A DNA stretch of 7,852 nt from Candidatus Woesebacteria bacterium (GTDB taxonomy: Bacteria > Patescibacteriota > Microgenomatia > UBA8517 > UBA10165). The notes beneath the pieces were generated by a model. The model was not told the DNA's origin, did not search any database, and saw only the letters and a program-made list of their open reading frames with translations. Positions 1 through 6,060 of the stretch are shown here, one piece after another (within the stretch, counting starts at the first letter, position 1; each line of letters begins with the position of its first letter). The position numbers were made by a program, and so were the translations under genes. The stretch lies in assembly GCA_002686465.1 (NCBI GenBank), contig NZCP01000030.1, forward strand, positions 1 through 7,852. Direction: 5' to 3'.

Positions 1-531
1 AACGTCTCGCCAGCCGATGTCGGTTCTGTAGTGTAGGTTGTTTCCTTCTACAAAGATAGTCGACATTGCCTCGTATGCCTTTTGTCGAGCTTCAACAACG
101 TCTTTTCCCTCTCCAACCATGTAGAATAGCCTTCCCCCGTTCGTATAATAATTTCGACCACGCTTTTTAACTCCCGCACTGTAGAATCTAACACCATCCA
201 TTTTCAAAACTTCCTCGATACCAAATATTTGTTTTCCGGTGGCGTCGGAATAGTCACCCGGATAGCCCCGAGAGGCACCGGCAACCACAACTCTAGCTTT
301 GTTATCGTTTTTAATTTTGACCTTCCTAATATCACCTTGTGCGGTTGCCATACCTACTTTATAAAGATCATTTAGAAGTCCAGGAAGTATAACTTGTGGT
401 TCTGGATCTCCCCAACGTGCATTGAATTCGATTACATATGGTTTGTCTTGTCGAACTATTCCACCAAGATATAGGATACCTTTGTATGGTCTACCTTCTT
501 TTTTAAGACCAGAGACTGCCTTCGAGAAGAT
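1..531 (-). CDS. purD: PurD C-terminal part (frameshifted, runs off left edge)
   Basis: This stretch is the C-terminal half of phosphoribosylamine-glycine ligase, read in a frame offset by one base from the N-terminal half. It translates without stops for 177 codons to the window edge. Recognisable PurD elements are the segment GRPYKGILYLGG, then EFNARWGDPEPQVILPGL, which matches the family's E-F-N-x-R-x-G-D-P-E-x-Q metal/ATP site. A C-domain follows with VVVAGASRGYPGDY and the terminal YRTDIGWRDV, which matches the usual ending ..RxDIGWR. The true stop should therefore lie only a few codons beyond the left edge. The frame is closed by TAA at 553-555 and has no ATG near the break, so this part could not easily be translated alone. 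Together with the N-terminal piece it would give about 430 residues, the normal PurD size. Confidence 0.88.
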   Translation of the reverse strand, partial: MFSKAVSGLKKEGRPYKGILYLGGIVRQDKPYVIEFNARWGDPEPQVILPGLLNDLYKVGMATAQGDIRKVKIKNDNKARVVVAGASRGYPGDYSDATGKQIFGIEEVLKMDGVRFYSAGVKKRGRNYYTNGGRLFYMVGEGKDVVEARQKAYEAMSTIFVEGNNLHYRTDIGWRDV

Positions 532-1295
532 TGCATGTACTCCTTTTGGATTTTAGGTGTTAAAAGGCGCGGTGGAGTACTACAACCCATTCCCCCTGTA
601 TTCTCACCGATGTCGAAATTGCAAGTCCTCTTATGATCTTGTGCACTTCCTATAATTTTAAAATTGTTTCCATCTACCAATACAAAGGTTGAAAATTCTT
701 CACCCCCGAACCATTTTTCAATCAAGTAGTCTTTTGCAGCATCCTTAAAATTTTTCTTTAATTCGCTAATGCGCTTTATAGCCTCGGCATTATTGTGAGC
801 AGGGAGAACTCCCTTACCCTCAGCAAGACCCGATGCTTTTATGAACCACTTTTGATCTCTCTGTGACCTAATATATTTAACGCCATCTTTTTGGGAGTGG
901 AATGTTTTAAAAAACGGTTGAGGTAACTTATATTTTTTTCCGAACTCACGGGCCCAAACCTTGTCCCATTCAATGCGTCCAGCATTCCGAGTCGGGCCCA
1001 CAGTAAGAATTCCGTTCTGGATTAACGCATCTGCAAGACCTACCTCGACTGCGTTGTCTTGTGCAACATCAGCAAGAGACACATTTTCTCGTTTGCAAAT
1101 CTGTAAGATTTCGGCAACACTTGTGGTTTTAAGATGGGGATAAATCCTTACAGGCTTGTTGCTGTTGACCTGCATTAAATCATTTCCAGGGACTGCAATA
1201 ATTCGATCCACATGTTTACTTTGGGCGTATTTGTCAACTAATACTGAGCCCCGTCCCCCCTTATCTACAACCAAAACCGTTGTTTGTCTTCTCAT
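456..1295 (-). CDS. purD: PurD N-terminal part, phosphoribosylamine-glycine ligase (frameshifted)
   Basis: PurD ligates glycine to phosphoribosylamine using ATP, making GAR in the second step of de novo purine synthesis. It is a cytosolic ATP-grasp enzyme. The reading frame has 279 codons but PurD similarity stops near residue 251-254; the remaining residues are out-of-frame read-through. Visible elements are a Rossmann-like start (VLVVDKGGRG, residues 7-16), PGN at 36-38, the ATP-grasp lysine region IKASGLAEGKGV (152-163), AQDHKR (218-223) and ENTGGMG (231-237). Several family signatures are altered: GGREHA is GGRGSV, GPEAPL is AQDNAV, and EGSK is EWDK. The ATG at 1295-1293 fits the usual five or so residues before the first strand, although no Shine-Dalgarno sequence precedes it. 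It diverges from dgkA with only 38 bases between the starts. The frame break could be a real mutation or a sequencing or assembly error. Confidence 0.9.
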   Translation of the reverse strand: MRRQTTVLVVDKGGRGSVLVDKYAQSKHVDRIIAVPGNDLMQVNSNKPVRIYPHLKTTSVAEILQICKRENVSLADVAQDNAVEVGLADALIQNGILTVGPTRNAGRIEWDKVWAREFGKKYKLPQPFFKTFHSQKDGVKYIRSQRDQKWFIKASGLAEGKGVLPAHNNAEAIKRISELKKNFKDAAKDYLIEKWFGGEEFSTFVLVDGNNFKIIGSAQDHKRTCNFDIGENTGGMGCSTPPRLLTPKIQKEYMQSSRRQSLVLKKKVDHTKVSYILVE

Positions 1296-1304
1296 GATGT
1301 GGAT

Positions 1305-1334
1305 ATGCTACCATGATACAGGAGGAATTGTTAA
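1305..1334 (-). promoter_or_regulatory. Possible purD promoter
   Basis: On the minus strand TTAACA (1329-1334) and TAGCAT (1305-1310) are separated by 18 bases. They match the sigma-70 consensus at 5 of 6 and 4 of 6 positions. The purD ATG begins 9 bases past the -10, so the transcript would have almost no leader, consistent with the missing Shine-Dalgarno. The -35 overlaps the dgkA start codon. On the plus strand, TATGCT (1304-1309) is an equally weak -10 candidate for dgkA. Short AT-rich hexamers arise by chance, so confidence is low. Confidence 0.25.
1320..1326 (+). promoter_or_regulatory. Ribosome binding site deciding the dgkA start
   Basis: AGGAGGA lies 7 bases before the ATG at 1334. 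It selects that ATG over the in-frame ATG at 1313, which lies upstream of the site and would add seven residues (MIQEELL) encoded by the ribosome binding site itself. Confidence 0.8.
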
Positions 1335-1681
1335 TGAAAAGAAGAATAATGTCTTTTAAACATGCCTTTGATGGAATATTTTTAGTTTTCAAAAATGAGG
1401 CGAACTTCAGGATTGAATTTAGTTTAGGTGTTCTTGCTGTCGTCCTCGGGTTTATACTCAATATTTCTCCTATCGAATGGGCAATAGTACTACTTCTGGT
1501 TGCATTTGTTTTATCTGCTGAACTTCTTAACTCGATAATTGAAAAGACTGTGTCTTGTCTCTCTGTAGATAGTGTACGGCATGATACAAAAGATATTGCA
1601 GCGGGGTTTGTTCTAATTTTGTCAATTGCTGCGGCTATCATCGGGCTAATCATCTTCCTTCCAAAAATTCTAATTTCCTAA
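1334..1681 (+). CDS. dgkA: DgkA-family diacylglycerol/undecaprenol kinase
   Basis: This is a 115-residue integral membrane lipid kinase of the DgkA/UdpK family, which phosphorylates diacylglycerol or, in Gram-positive-type members, undecaprenol. Family motifs are present: NEANFRIE (residues 21-28), E63-LLNSIIE70 matching the catalytic ExLNxxIE, and KDIAAGFVL (86-94). Three membrane helices are visible at about 29-45, 49-66 and 88-110, as expected. The aspartate that normally follows four residues after the second glutamate (E. coli D80, in EAVVD) is serine here (S74, in EKTVS). The neighbouring PAP2 gene begins 7 bases after its stop, suggesting one transcript and a shared lipid-carrier role. 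Diacylglycerol versus undecaprenol specificity cannot be decided by eye; the gene context favours the polyprenol. Confidence 0.9.
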   Translation: MKRRIMSFKHAFDGIFLVFKNEANFRIEFSLGVLAVVLGFILNISPIEWAIVLLLVAFVLSAELLNSIIEKTVSCLSVDSVRHDTKDIAAGFVLILSIAAAIIGLIIFLPKILIS

Positions 1682-1688
1682 AGGGTAT

Positions 1689-2327
1689 ATGCACAAAAAG
1701 CTACGTTTTCTTTTTTTATCGGGTGCTTTTCTTTTTCTTTTTTATTTATTCTCGAGATTAGCCAAGCGAGACGTTTTTACCCAATTCGACTTTGATTGGA
1801 TGGTTAAAATCCAGGACCGTATCCCACAATCGGCAAACAACCTATTTGAATTTTTAGGCATGACCGCGAGGTTTGAAGTTATTGTCCTGGTTCTACTTGT
1901 CCTTGTCGTAGTTCTTACATTAAAACGTAAATTTTTCTCTTTTTTAATTTTTATTCCGCTTTTTCTTGCTCATCTTTTTGAAATTTACGGTAAGAGTGTT
2001 TTAAACCACCCCGGCCCTCCAATGCATTTTTTGCGCGATAAAGCACTTGATATCTTTCCAAAGTGGTATGCTCACCCAGGTTCGTCTTACCCTTCTGGCC
2101 ACAGCATGCGCATTGTCTTTCTTGCTCTTATTGTTGGTTTTCTTATTTATGCTTCAAAGAAATTTGATCTTCGTCGGCGAGTTTTAATTTTGTCGCTTAT
2201 TGCTTTTTACGCAATCGTGGTACTTTTGAGCCGGATGGTTTTAGGTGAGCACTGGCCGACTGATGTGATTGGGGGAACATTACTAGGACTTGCGTTTGGC
2301 TTCCTCGCGCTTGTTTTCTTGCGTTAG
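1689..2327 (+). CDS. PAP2-family membrane phosphatase
   Basis: This is a 212-residue polytopic protein with about six hydrophobic helices (roughly 5-21, 62-78, 82-100, 141-156, 164-181, 192-211). It carries the PAP2 acid-phosphatase signature on the loops. Motif 2 is YPSGH (134-138) and motif 3 is SR-x3-G-x-H-x3-D (S181, R182, G186, nucleophile H188, D192). Motif 1, normally K-x6-R-P, reads K102-x6-G109-P110 within NHPGPP, so the arginine is missing. Members dephosphorylate lipid phosphates such as phosphatidate or undecaprenyl pyrophosphate (BcrC type). Placed directly behind the kinase gene, with an AAGGG ribosome site in the 7-base gap, it probably feeds or balances the same lipid pool, which is inference. 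It converges on the FKBP gene with only 7 bases between stops and no visible hairpin terminator. Confidence 0.88.
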   Translation: MHKKLRFLFLSGAFLFLFYLFSRLAKRDVFTQFDFDWMVKIQDRIPQSANNLFEFLGMTARFEVIVLVLLVLVVVLTLKRKFFSFLIFIPLFLAHLFEIYGKSVLNHPGPPMHFLRDKALDIFPKWYAHPGSSYPSGHSMRIVFLALIVGFLIYASKKFDLRRRVLILSLIAFYAIVVLLSRMVLGEHWPTDVIGGTLLGLAFGFLALVFLR

Positions 2328-2334
2328 TCTAATT

Positions 2335-2970
2335 CTACTCTACTCCAAGGAGCTCAACTTCGAATACCAAGGTTGCCCCTGGAGGAATAAGGTTACCGGC
2401 TTCCTGGTCTCCATAGGCAAGGTCGGACGGTATGGTTAACTTCCTCTTTCCGCCAATCTTCATTCCAGAAACTCCCATATCCCAGCCTTTAATAACTTCT
2501 CCGGCACCAAGAGTAAAGGAAAAGGGGATTCCACGATCATAGGAGCTATCAAACTTTGTGCCGTCAGTCAGGGTCCCAAGGTAATTAACTGATACTTTTG
2601 CGCCACTGGTTGCCTCAGTACCTTCCCCAAGTACTAAGTCTTCAACTTTTAATTCATTTGTCATAGCTGTGTCATTTGTTGGCAACGGGCTTTGGGTATC
2701 TGGGATCAAGACTTCTTCACTGTCTGTCATCTTATCAGTTGTGTTTATGTTAGACAAGTTGCTTGTTTTTCCGCCAATACCCTCGTCGGTAACTAACTTT
2801 TCACTATCGGAAATCCTTGGCCTTTGCTCCTCAGCCGATTCCCCTTCAACCGCACTTGTTTCCTCTTTTATGTCTTTTGGCAAAAGAACGGCAATTCCTA
2901 CTAAAAACATTAATATTATAAATGCTAAAAAGGGCTTACTAGTAGTATTTTGTGTTTGCTCACCTTCCAT
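2335..2970 (-). CDS. Membrane-anchored FKBP-type peptidyl-prolyl isomerase
   Basis: This 211-residue protein has a short cytoplasmic head (1-12), one signal-anchor helix (about 13-30) and a long acidic, Ser/Thr-rich linker (31-106). A complete FKBP domain (107-211) follows. By alignment from memory with human FKBP12, all the pocket residues are present: Y130, F140, D141, F150, V159, I160, W163, Y186 and F203. The domain should therefore be catalytically competent for cis-trans prolyl isomerisation and could bind FK506-like ligands. There is no cysteine after the helix, so it is not a lipoprotein. Positive-inside reasoning gives weak support for an extracytoplasmic FKBP domain, where it would help fold exported proteins. 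Its ATG lies 6 bases beyond the purF stop with no Shine-Dalgarno, so translation is probably coupled to purF, although no functional link to purines is obvious. Confidence 0.93.
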   Translation of the reverse strand: MEGEQTQNTTSKPFLAFIILMFLVGIAVLLPKDIKEETSAVEGESAEEQRPRISDSEKLVTDEGIGGKTSNLSNINTTDKMTDSEEVLIPDTQSPLPTNDTAMTNELKVEDLVLGEGTEATSGAKVSVNYLGTLTDGTKFDSSYDRGIPFSFTLGAGEVIKGWDMGVSGMKIGGKRKLTIPSDLAYGDQEAGNLIPPGATLVFEVELLGVE

Positions 2971-2976
2971 ATTTAC

Positions 2977-4404
2977 TTACATGGTAATGGCAGGAGCATA
3001 TGTTATATCACAAGTTTGAGAACCAGCCAGATTGTATGATATTTCCGTCTGGCGCTCCATGATATCAGCTGGATAAACTCCTGTAAAGCAGGAAGTAGAG
3101 AAAACATTTTCTGGAAGACCTGTAGAACGAAGCATGCCTTTGTAAGAGAGGTAATTGACAGAATCCGCTCCTACATATTTTGGAATGTCTTTTATTTGCA
3201 TGCCGGCAGCGATTAAGTCTTTTTGATTCGGGGTGTTTATGCCATAGAAATCTGGGAAGCGAACAGGAGGAGAGCTAACACATAAATGGACCCTTTTTGC
3301 ACCGGCTTTGCGGATGATATCAACAAGCCGTTTTGAGGTTGTCCCGCGAACAATAGAATCATCAATGACAACAACACGTTTCCCTTTAATAACGTTTTCG
3401 ATCGGATTTAGCTTAAGTTCAACATCAAATTCCCGAAGCCTACGCCCCGGGCGGATAAACGTTCTGTGTATATAACGATTCTTAATTAATCCATGATCAA
3501 AACGAGTCCCCGATTGCTCAGCATATCCTAGTGCGGCAGGAATTGCAGAGTCGGGAACAGGAATAACGACGTCTGCTTTAATTGGATGCTCACGCGCCAA
3601 GTTGAAACCAAGATTACGACGAACTTCATTAACCCTTTTTCCTAGAAGGATACTGTCTGGTCGTGCGAAATAGACAAACTCAAAAATATCTAACTTTTGA
3701 TTACTTTTTCGAAGTTGTCTAGAAGTTTTGCCGTTAGGTGTTAGTGTTACCATTTCTCCTGGTCTGATTTCGCGCAAGAAAGTAGCACCAACAGTGTCTA
3801 GTGCGCATGTCTCAGATGAGATTACATAACCGCCGTTTAATTGTCCAAGGCAAAGTGGCCTTATCCCAAATTGATCTCGAACCGCAACCATTTTATCTTT
3901 TGTCATAAGCAAGAGAGAAAAAACTCCTGTAAAAAGTGGGAAACACTCGCGAACTGCATCTTCTAAATCATAGCCACGCTTTAAATAGTAACTTAGGGCC
4001 TCATGCATCATTCCCGAGTCGTTAAGTAAAGAAGTATTAATTTTAACGCCCTTCAAAAAACCCTCAAGCTTTCGCATTGAGGGTAAGTTTCCGTTATGCG
4101 CTAGTGCAAGCAGTCCGCGCTTTTTTAAAACGGGTTGACTATGCAGAGGATTGGAACCTTTTGAAGTAGAATAACGATTGTGCCCTATTGCGGAGTGGCC
4201 GGGAAGAGATCTAAGGTTTGCATCATTGTATACATGGGCGACCAATCCTTCACCTTTGTGAATGTGTATACGTCTCCCGTCTGAGGAGGCGATACCAGAA
4301 CTTTCCTGACCGCGATGCTGCAGTGACCAAAGACCGAAGTACACAAGCCTTGCAGCCTCAAGGCCTTTTCCGAAGACGCCGAAGATACCGCACTTTTCTC
4401 CCAT
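2977..4404 (-). CDS. purF: Amidophosphoribosyltransferase PurF
   Basis: PurF makes phosphoribosylamine from PRPP and glutamine, the committed step of de novo purine synthesis. The 475-residue protein has an N-terminal Ntn-type glutaminase domain (nucleophile C5, R77 in GHNRYST, N104-G105 in AHNGN, D129). A type-I phosphoribosyltransferase domain follows, with the PRPP loop VVVIDDSIVRGTT (344-356) and the flexible loop KNRYIHRTFIRP (308-319). The cysteine follows MGEK, so a four-residue leader must be removed to free it, as in propeptide-bearing PurFs. No upstream in-frame ATG exists before a TAG. The B. subtilis-like body ends in SCFTGVYPADI, but the cluster cysteines are replaced: FPDFYG has D385 where Cys is expected, the segment before YFARPDS has none, and only C439 remains of the C-terminal group. 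It therefore probably lacks a [4Fe-4S] cluster. FKBP lies 6 bases downstream. Confidence 0.96.
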   Translation of the reverse strand: MGEKCGIFGVFGKGLEAARLVYFGLWSLQHRGQESSGIASSDGRRIHIHKGEGLVAHVYNDANLRSLPGHSAIGHNRYSTSKGSNPLHSQPVLKKRGLLALAHNGNLPSMRKLEGFLKGVKINTSLLNDSGMMHEALSYYLKRGYDLEDAVRECFPLFTGVFSLLLMTKDKMVAVRDQFGIRPLCLGQLNGGYVISSETCALDTVGATFLREIRPGEMVTLTPNGKTSRQLRKSNQKLDIFEFVYFARPDSILLGKRVNEVRRNLGFNLAREHPIKADVVIPVPDSAIPAALGYAEQSGTRFDHGLIKNRYIHRTFIRPGRRLREFDVELKLNPIENVIKGKRVVVIDDSIVRGTTSKRLVDIIRKAGAKRVHLCVSSPPVRFPDFYGINTPNQKDLIAAGMQIKDIPKYVGADSVNYLSYKGMLRSTGLPENVFSTSCFTGVYPADIMERQTEISYNLAGSQTCDITYAPAITM

Positions 4405-4410
4405 AGCCCC

Positions 4411-4441
4411 ACTCTGCCGTGATGTCAGGACTTTGCAGAGT
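4411..4441. promoter_or_regulatory. Inverted repeat ahead of purF
   Basis: ACTCTGC (4411-4417) and GCAGAGT (4435-4441) are perfect 7-base complements separated by 17 bases, ending 6 bases before the purF ATG. In the purF transcript this would be a hairpin directly against the weak ribosome site (GTGGGG). As DNA it could be an operator. The loop shows no riboswitch core that I recognise. Confidence 0.45.
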
Positions 4442-4443
4442 CT

Positions 4444-4479
4444 ATACTACAAGTTAGTGGGAAAACACTCAAAAATCAA
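4444..4479 (-). promoter_or_regulatory. Possible purF promoter
   Basis: Two overlapping sigma-70-like candidates exist on the minus strand, each with a 17-base spacer: TTGATT (4474-4479) with TAACTT (4451-4456), and TTGAGT (4467-4472) with TAGTAT (4444-4449). Only the first would start early enough to transcribe the whole inverted repeat. Neither is strong. The rest of the 4442-4563 spacer shows no gene. Confidence 0.3.
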
Positions 4480-4563
4480 GAGGCAAATTTTACCAATCTA
4501 ATGATTTCATAGAAGGAATATGCGTCTTTTGAAGAGCTTCTTGTAGTTGAGGACTGCCTTATC

Positions 4564-4983
4564 TTAGACTGTTTTTTCTTTAGATGTGGTTTTTTTAACT
4601 ACCTTCTTAACTTTGACTTTTTTCTTACTTGGTTTCTTTTCAACGCTCGACTCAAGCACTTTGAGAATTCTATCAAGTTTTATGTTTAGAGAACCTACTT
4701 GCTCCAATAACTGTTTGTTTGTATTATCTCGTTCTCCAAAATTAGAACCTCCAGAACTTCGCCTGGTTGGTCTTTCTGAACTTCTACCACCTTTCCCTTC
4801 AAAACAATTACTACAATATACTGGCTTTTCTCCAGTTGGTCTAAAAGGAACTTCACAAGTTTTTCCACACTCGTTACATACCGCCTTGTGCATTTCCCTG
4901 CGCTCAGAGTCACGCCCACGATAGCCGCCCCCTCCTCTATAATTTCCTCCGCCTGATCCACTATTTCGATTGTAACCACTCAT
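4564..4983 (-). CDS. CxxC-x17-CxxC zinc-ribbon protein with Gly/Arg-rich head
   Basis: This 139-residue cytosolic protein begins with a glycine/arginine-rich stretch (residues 8-24, RGG-like). A zinc ribbon follows: C36-x2-C39, 17 residues, then C57-x2-C60, exactly the spacing of the family named for this pattern, with one extra C43. The core MHKAVCNECGKTCEVPF is typical of the family. A likely amphipathic coiled coil follows (about 89-113, NKQLLEQVGSLNIKLDRIL). The tail is very lysine-rich (114-139). A basic low-complexity protein with a small zinc site suggests binding to RNA or DNA, which is inference; the family has no firm function that I know of. It starts at an ATG preceded by TAGGAG and lies 51 bases after obg on the same strand, with its own -10 box. 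The spacer and tail show no terminator. Confidence 0.85.
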   Translation of the reverse strand: MSGYNRNSGSGGGNYRGGGGYRGRDSERREMHKAVCNECGKTCEVPFRPTGEKPVYCSNCFEGKGGRSSERPTRRSSGGSNFGERDNTNKQLLEQVGSLNIKLDRILKVLESSVEKKPSKKKVKVKKVVKKTTSKEKTV

Positions 4984-4994
4984 AATTTGTTTAG

Positions 4995-5000
4995 CTCCTA
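4995..5000 (-). promoter_or_regulatory. Ribosome binding site of the zinc-ribbon gene
   Basis: TAGGAG on the minus strand lies 11 bases before the ATG at 4983, a slightly long but usable spacing that supports this start. Confidence 0.6.
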
Positions 5001-5004
5001 CCTA

Positions 5005-5028
5005 ATTATACTCTTTTTGTTAAACAAA
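5005..5028 (-). promoter_or_regulatory. TATAAT box with adjacent palindrome, zinc-ribbon gene
   Basis: A perfect TATAAT (5005-5010) lies 21 bases before the ATG, leaving room for a short leader containing the ribosome site. The -35 position has no good hexamer. Just upstream is the AT-rich palindrome TTTGTT-A-AACAAA (5016-5028), which could bind an activator or repressor. The palindrome has no GC stem and no following T run in the transcript, so it is not a terminator. Confidence 0.45.
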
Positions 5029-5034
5029 CGTATA

Positions 5035-5988
5035 TCATGCTCCACTATCAAGCACACTGTATAAATTTTTTAAACTCCGATCGTCATAAATAGAGGTTTC
5101 TATAATTTCTTTTTTCAACTTTTGTAATTTCCTTTTAGCTGCCGCCAACCCACTTTTGTCTGATAAATCATGTTTTGTAAGTAAAATTATTTCCTCTTTC
5201 TCAAGCAGGTCTTTGCTAAAGTTTCCTAATTCGTTTCTCACTATTTTATAGTCCTTAAGCGGGTCTGAAGAATCTGAGGAAATGCAATGAAGTAATAATC
5301 CCACCCTTTGAATATGTTTTAAAAATCTTATACCCAAACCCTTTCCATGTGAGGCACCTTCAATCAGACCTGGGATGTCTGCAATTATTTTTTCGTTTGG
5401 AAGTACTCCAAGATTTGCTGAGAGGGTAGTAAAGTGATAAGCAGCTGTTTTAACTTTTGTATTTGTCAGTTCATTCAGAAGGCTACTTTTCCCTGCACTC
5501 GGAAGTCCAATTAAGCCAAAGTCAGCTATAAAACGAAGAGAGATCAATAAGTTTCTTTTTTGCCCCTTCCTTGCAGGGATAGTATTTTTTGGTGTTGTGT
5601 TTCTGGATGATCTTAGATCATAATTTCCAATTCCACCTTTCCCCCCTACACAGAGTAATATTTCTTGTCCAACTTTTTCTAGCTCAAAAGTCTCTTTTGT
5701 TTCCAGATCCGCAAGGGATGATCCTACTGGAAGTTGTATAAATAAATCATCTGCATTTTTACCAGCTTTTTTATCCTTGTTTCCGGGGACTCCGTCCCCT
5801 GCCGCAACTACATCCTTTCCACGAAATTGGCTAAGGAGTGTTAAATCAGAACTTCCGACAATATAAATATCGCCGCCCTTTCCTCCGTTACCTCCATCAG
5901 GTCCGGATTTCTCCATTTTTCCGAAGGAAACTTTTCCTTCTCCGCCATCACCAGCTTCGAATGTTACGTCAACTTCATCAACAAACAT
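5035..5988 (-). CDS. obg: Obg/CgtA GTPase
   Basis: Obg is an essential GTPase that acts in late 50S ribosome assembly and stress control. The glycine-rich Obg fold occupies about residues 1-155 (AGDGGEG, GPDGGNGGKGG, CVGGKGGIG). The G domain occupies about 157-315. G1 is GLPSAGKSS (161-169), switch I contains TT at 187-188 followed by NLGVLP, and G3 is DIPGLIEGA (204-212). G4 is TKHD (271-274), where NKxD is usual, and the G5 region is near TSI (298-300). There is no C-terminal OCT domain, and the segment between VSF and GPDGG is a few residues shorter than in typical Obg. The start MFVDEV is the family's canonical N-terminus, although no Shine-Dalgarno precedes it. A length of 317 residues is at the short end for the family. 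Confidence 0.95.
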   Translation of the reverse strand: MFVDEVDVTFEAGDGGEGKVSFGKMEKSGPDGGNGGKGGDIYIVGSSDLTLLSQFRGKDVVAAGDGVPGNKDKKAGKNADDLFIQLPVGSSLADLETKETFELEKVGQEILLCVGGKGGIGNYDLRSSRNTTPKNTIPARKGQKRNLLISLRFIADFGLIGLPSAGKSSLLNELTNTKVKTAAYHFTTLSANLGVLPNEKIIADIPGLIEGASHGKGLGIRFLKHIQRVGLLLHCISSDSSDPLKDYKIVRNELGNFSKDLLEKEEIILLTKHDLSDKSGLAAAKRKLQKLKKEIIETSIYDDRSLKNLYSVLDSGA

Positions 5989-5995
5989 GACTGAA

Positions 5996-6010
5996 GTTTA
6001 ACATTTAAAC
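5996..6010. repeat. Palindrome in obg leader
   Basis: GTTTAA-CAT-TTAAAC is a perfect inverted repeat with six-base arms, 7 bases before the obg ATG, where a ribosome site would be expected. It shares the heptamer GTTTAAC/GTTAAAC with the palindrome before the zinc-ribbon gene (5019-5025). It is AT-rich, so chance is possible. Confidence 0.3.
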
Positions 6011-6060
6011 ACAAAGAAAGCCCTTTTTCCCATCAAAAATGTTGTAGGGGGATATTTGGG

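Noticed and set aside
1261..1653. Long minus-strand frame opposite dgkA.
   Set aside because: The plus strand encodes clear DgkA motifs with a strong ribosome site. The opposite frame has no recognisable features.
2328..2334. Terminator between the convergent PAP2 and FKBP genes.
   Set aside because: Only 7 bases separate the stops, and no GC stem with a T run is present there or in the adjoining gene ends.
2669..3019. Plus-strand frame opposite the FKBP linker and the purF end, including AGGAGCATATG near 2992-3002.
   Set aside because: It overlaps well-supported genes. The ribosome-site-like text leads to a frame of about 20 codons only.
4490..4555. Minus-strand open stretch SPQLQEALQKTHIPSMKSLDW after the zinc-ribbon stop.
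   Set aside because: It is only about 22 codons long, follows an in-frame TAA and has no start codon. It is not joined to the upstream frame by any simple shift that I can support.
4586..4979. Other frames, on both strands, through the zinc-ribbon gene.
   Set aside because: They are shadows of the frame that holds the exact CxxC-x17-CxxC spacing and a ribosome site.
5016..5028. Possible terminator after obg.
   Set aside because: The stem is AT-only with a one-base loop, and in the obg direction it is followed by A residues, not T.
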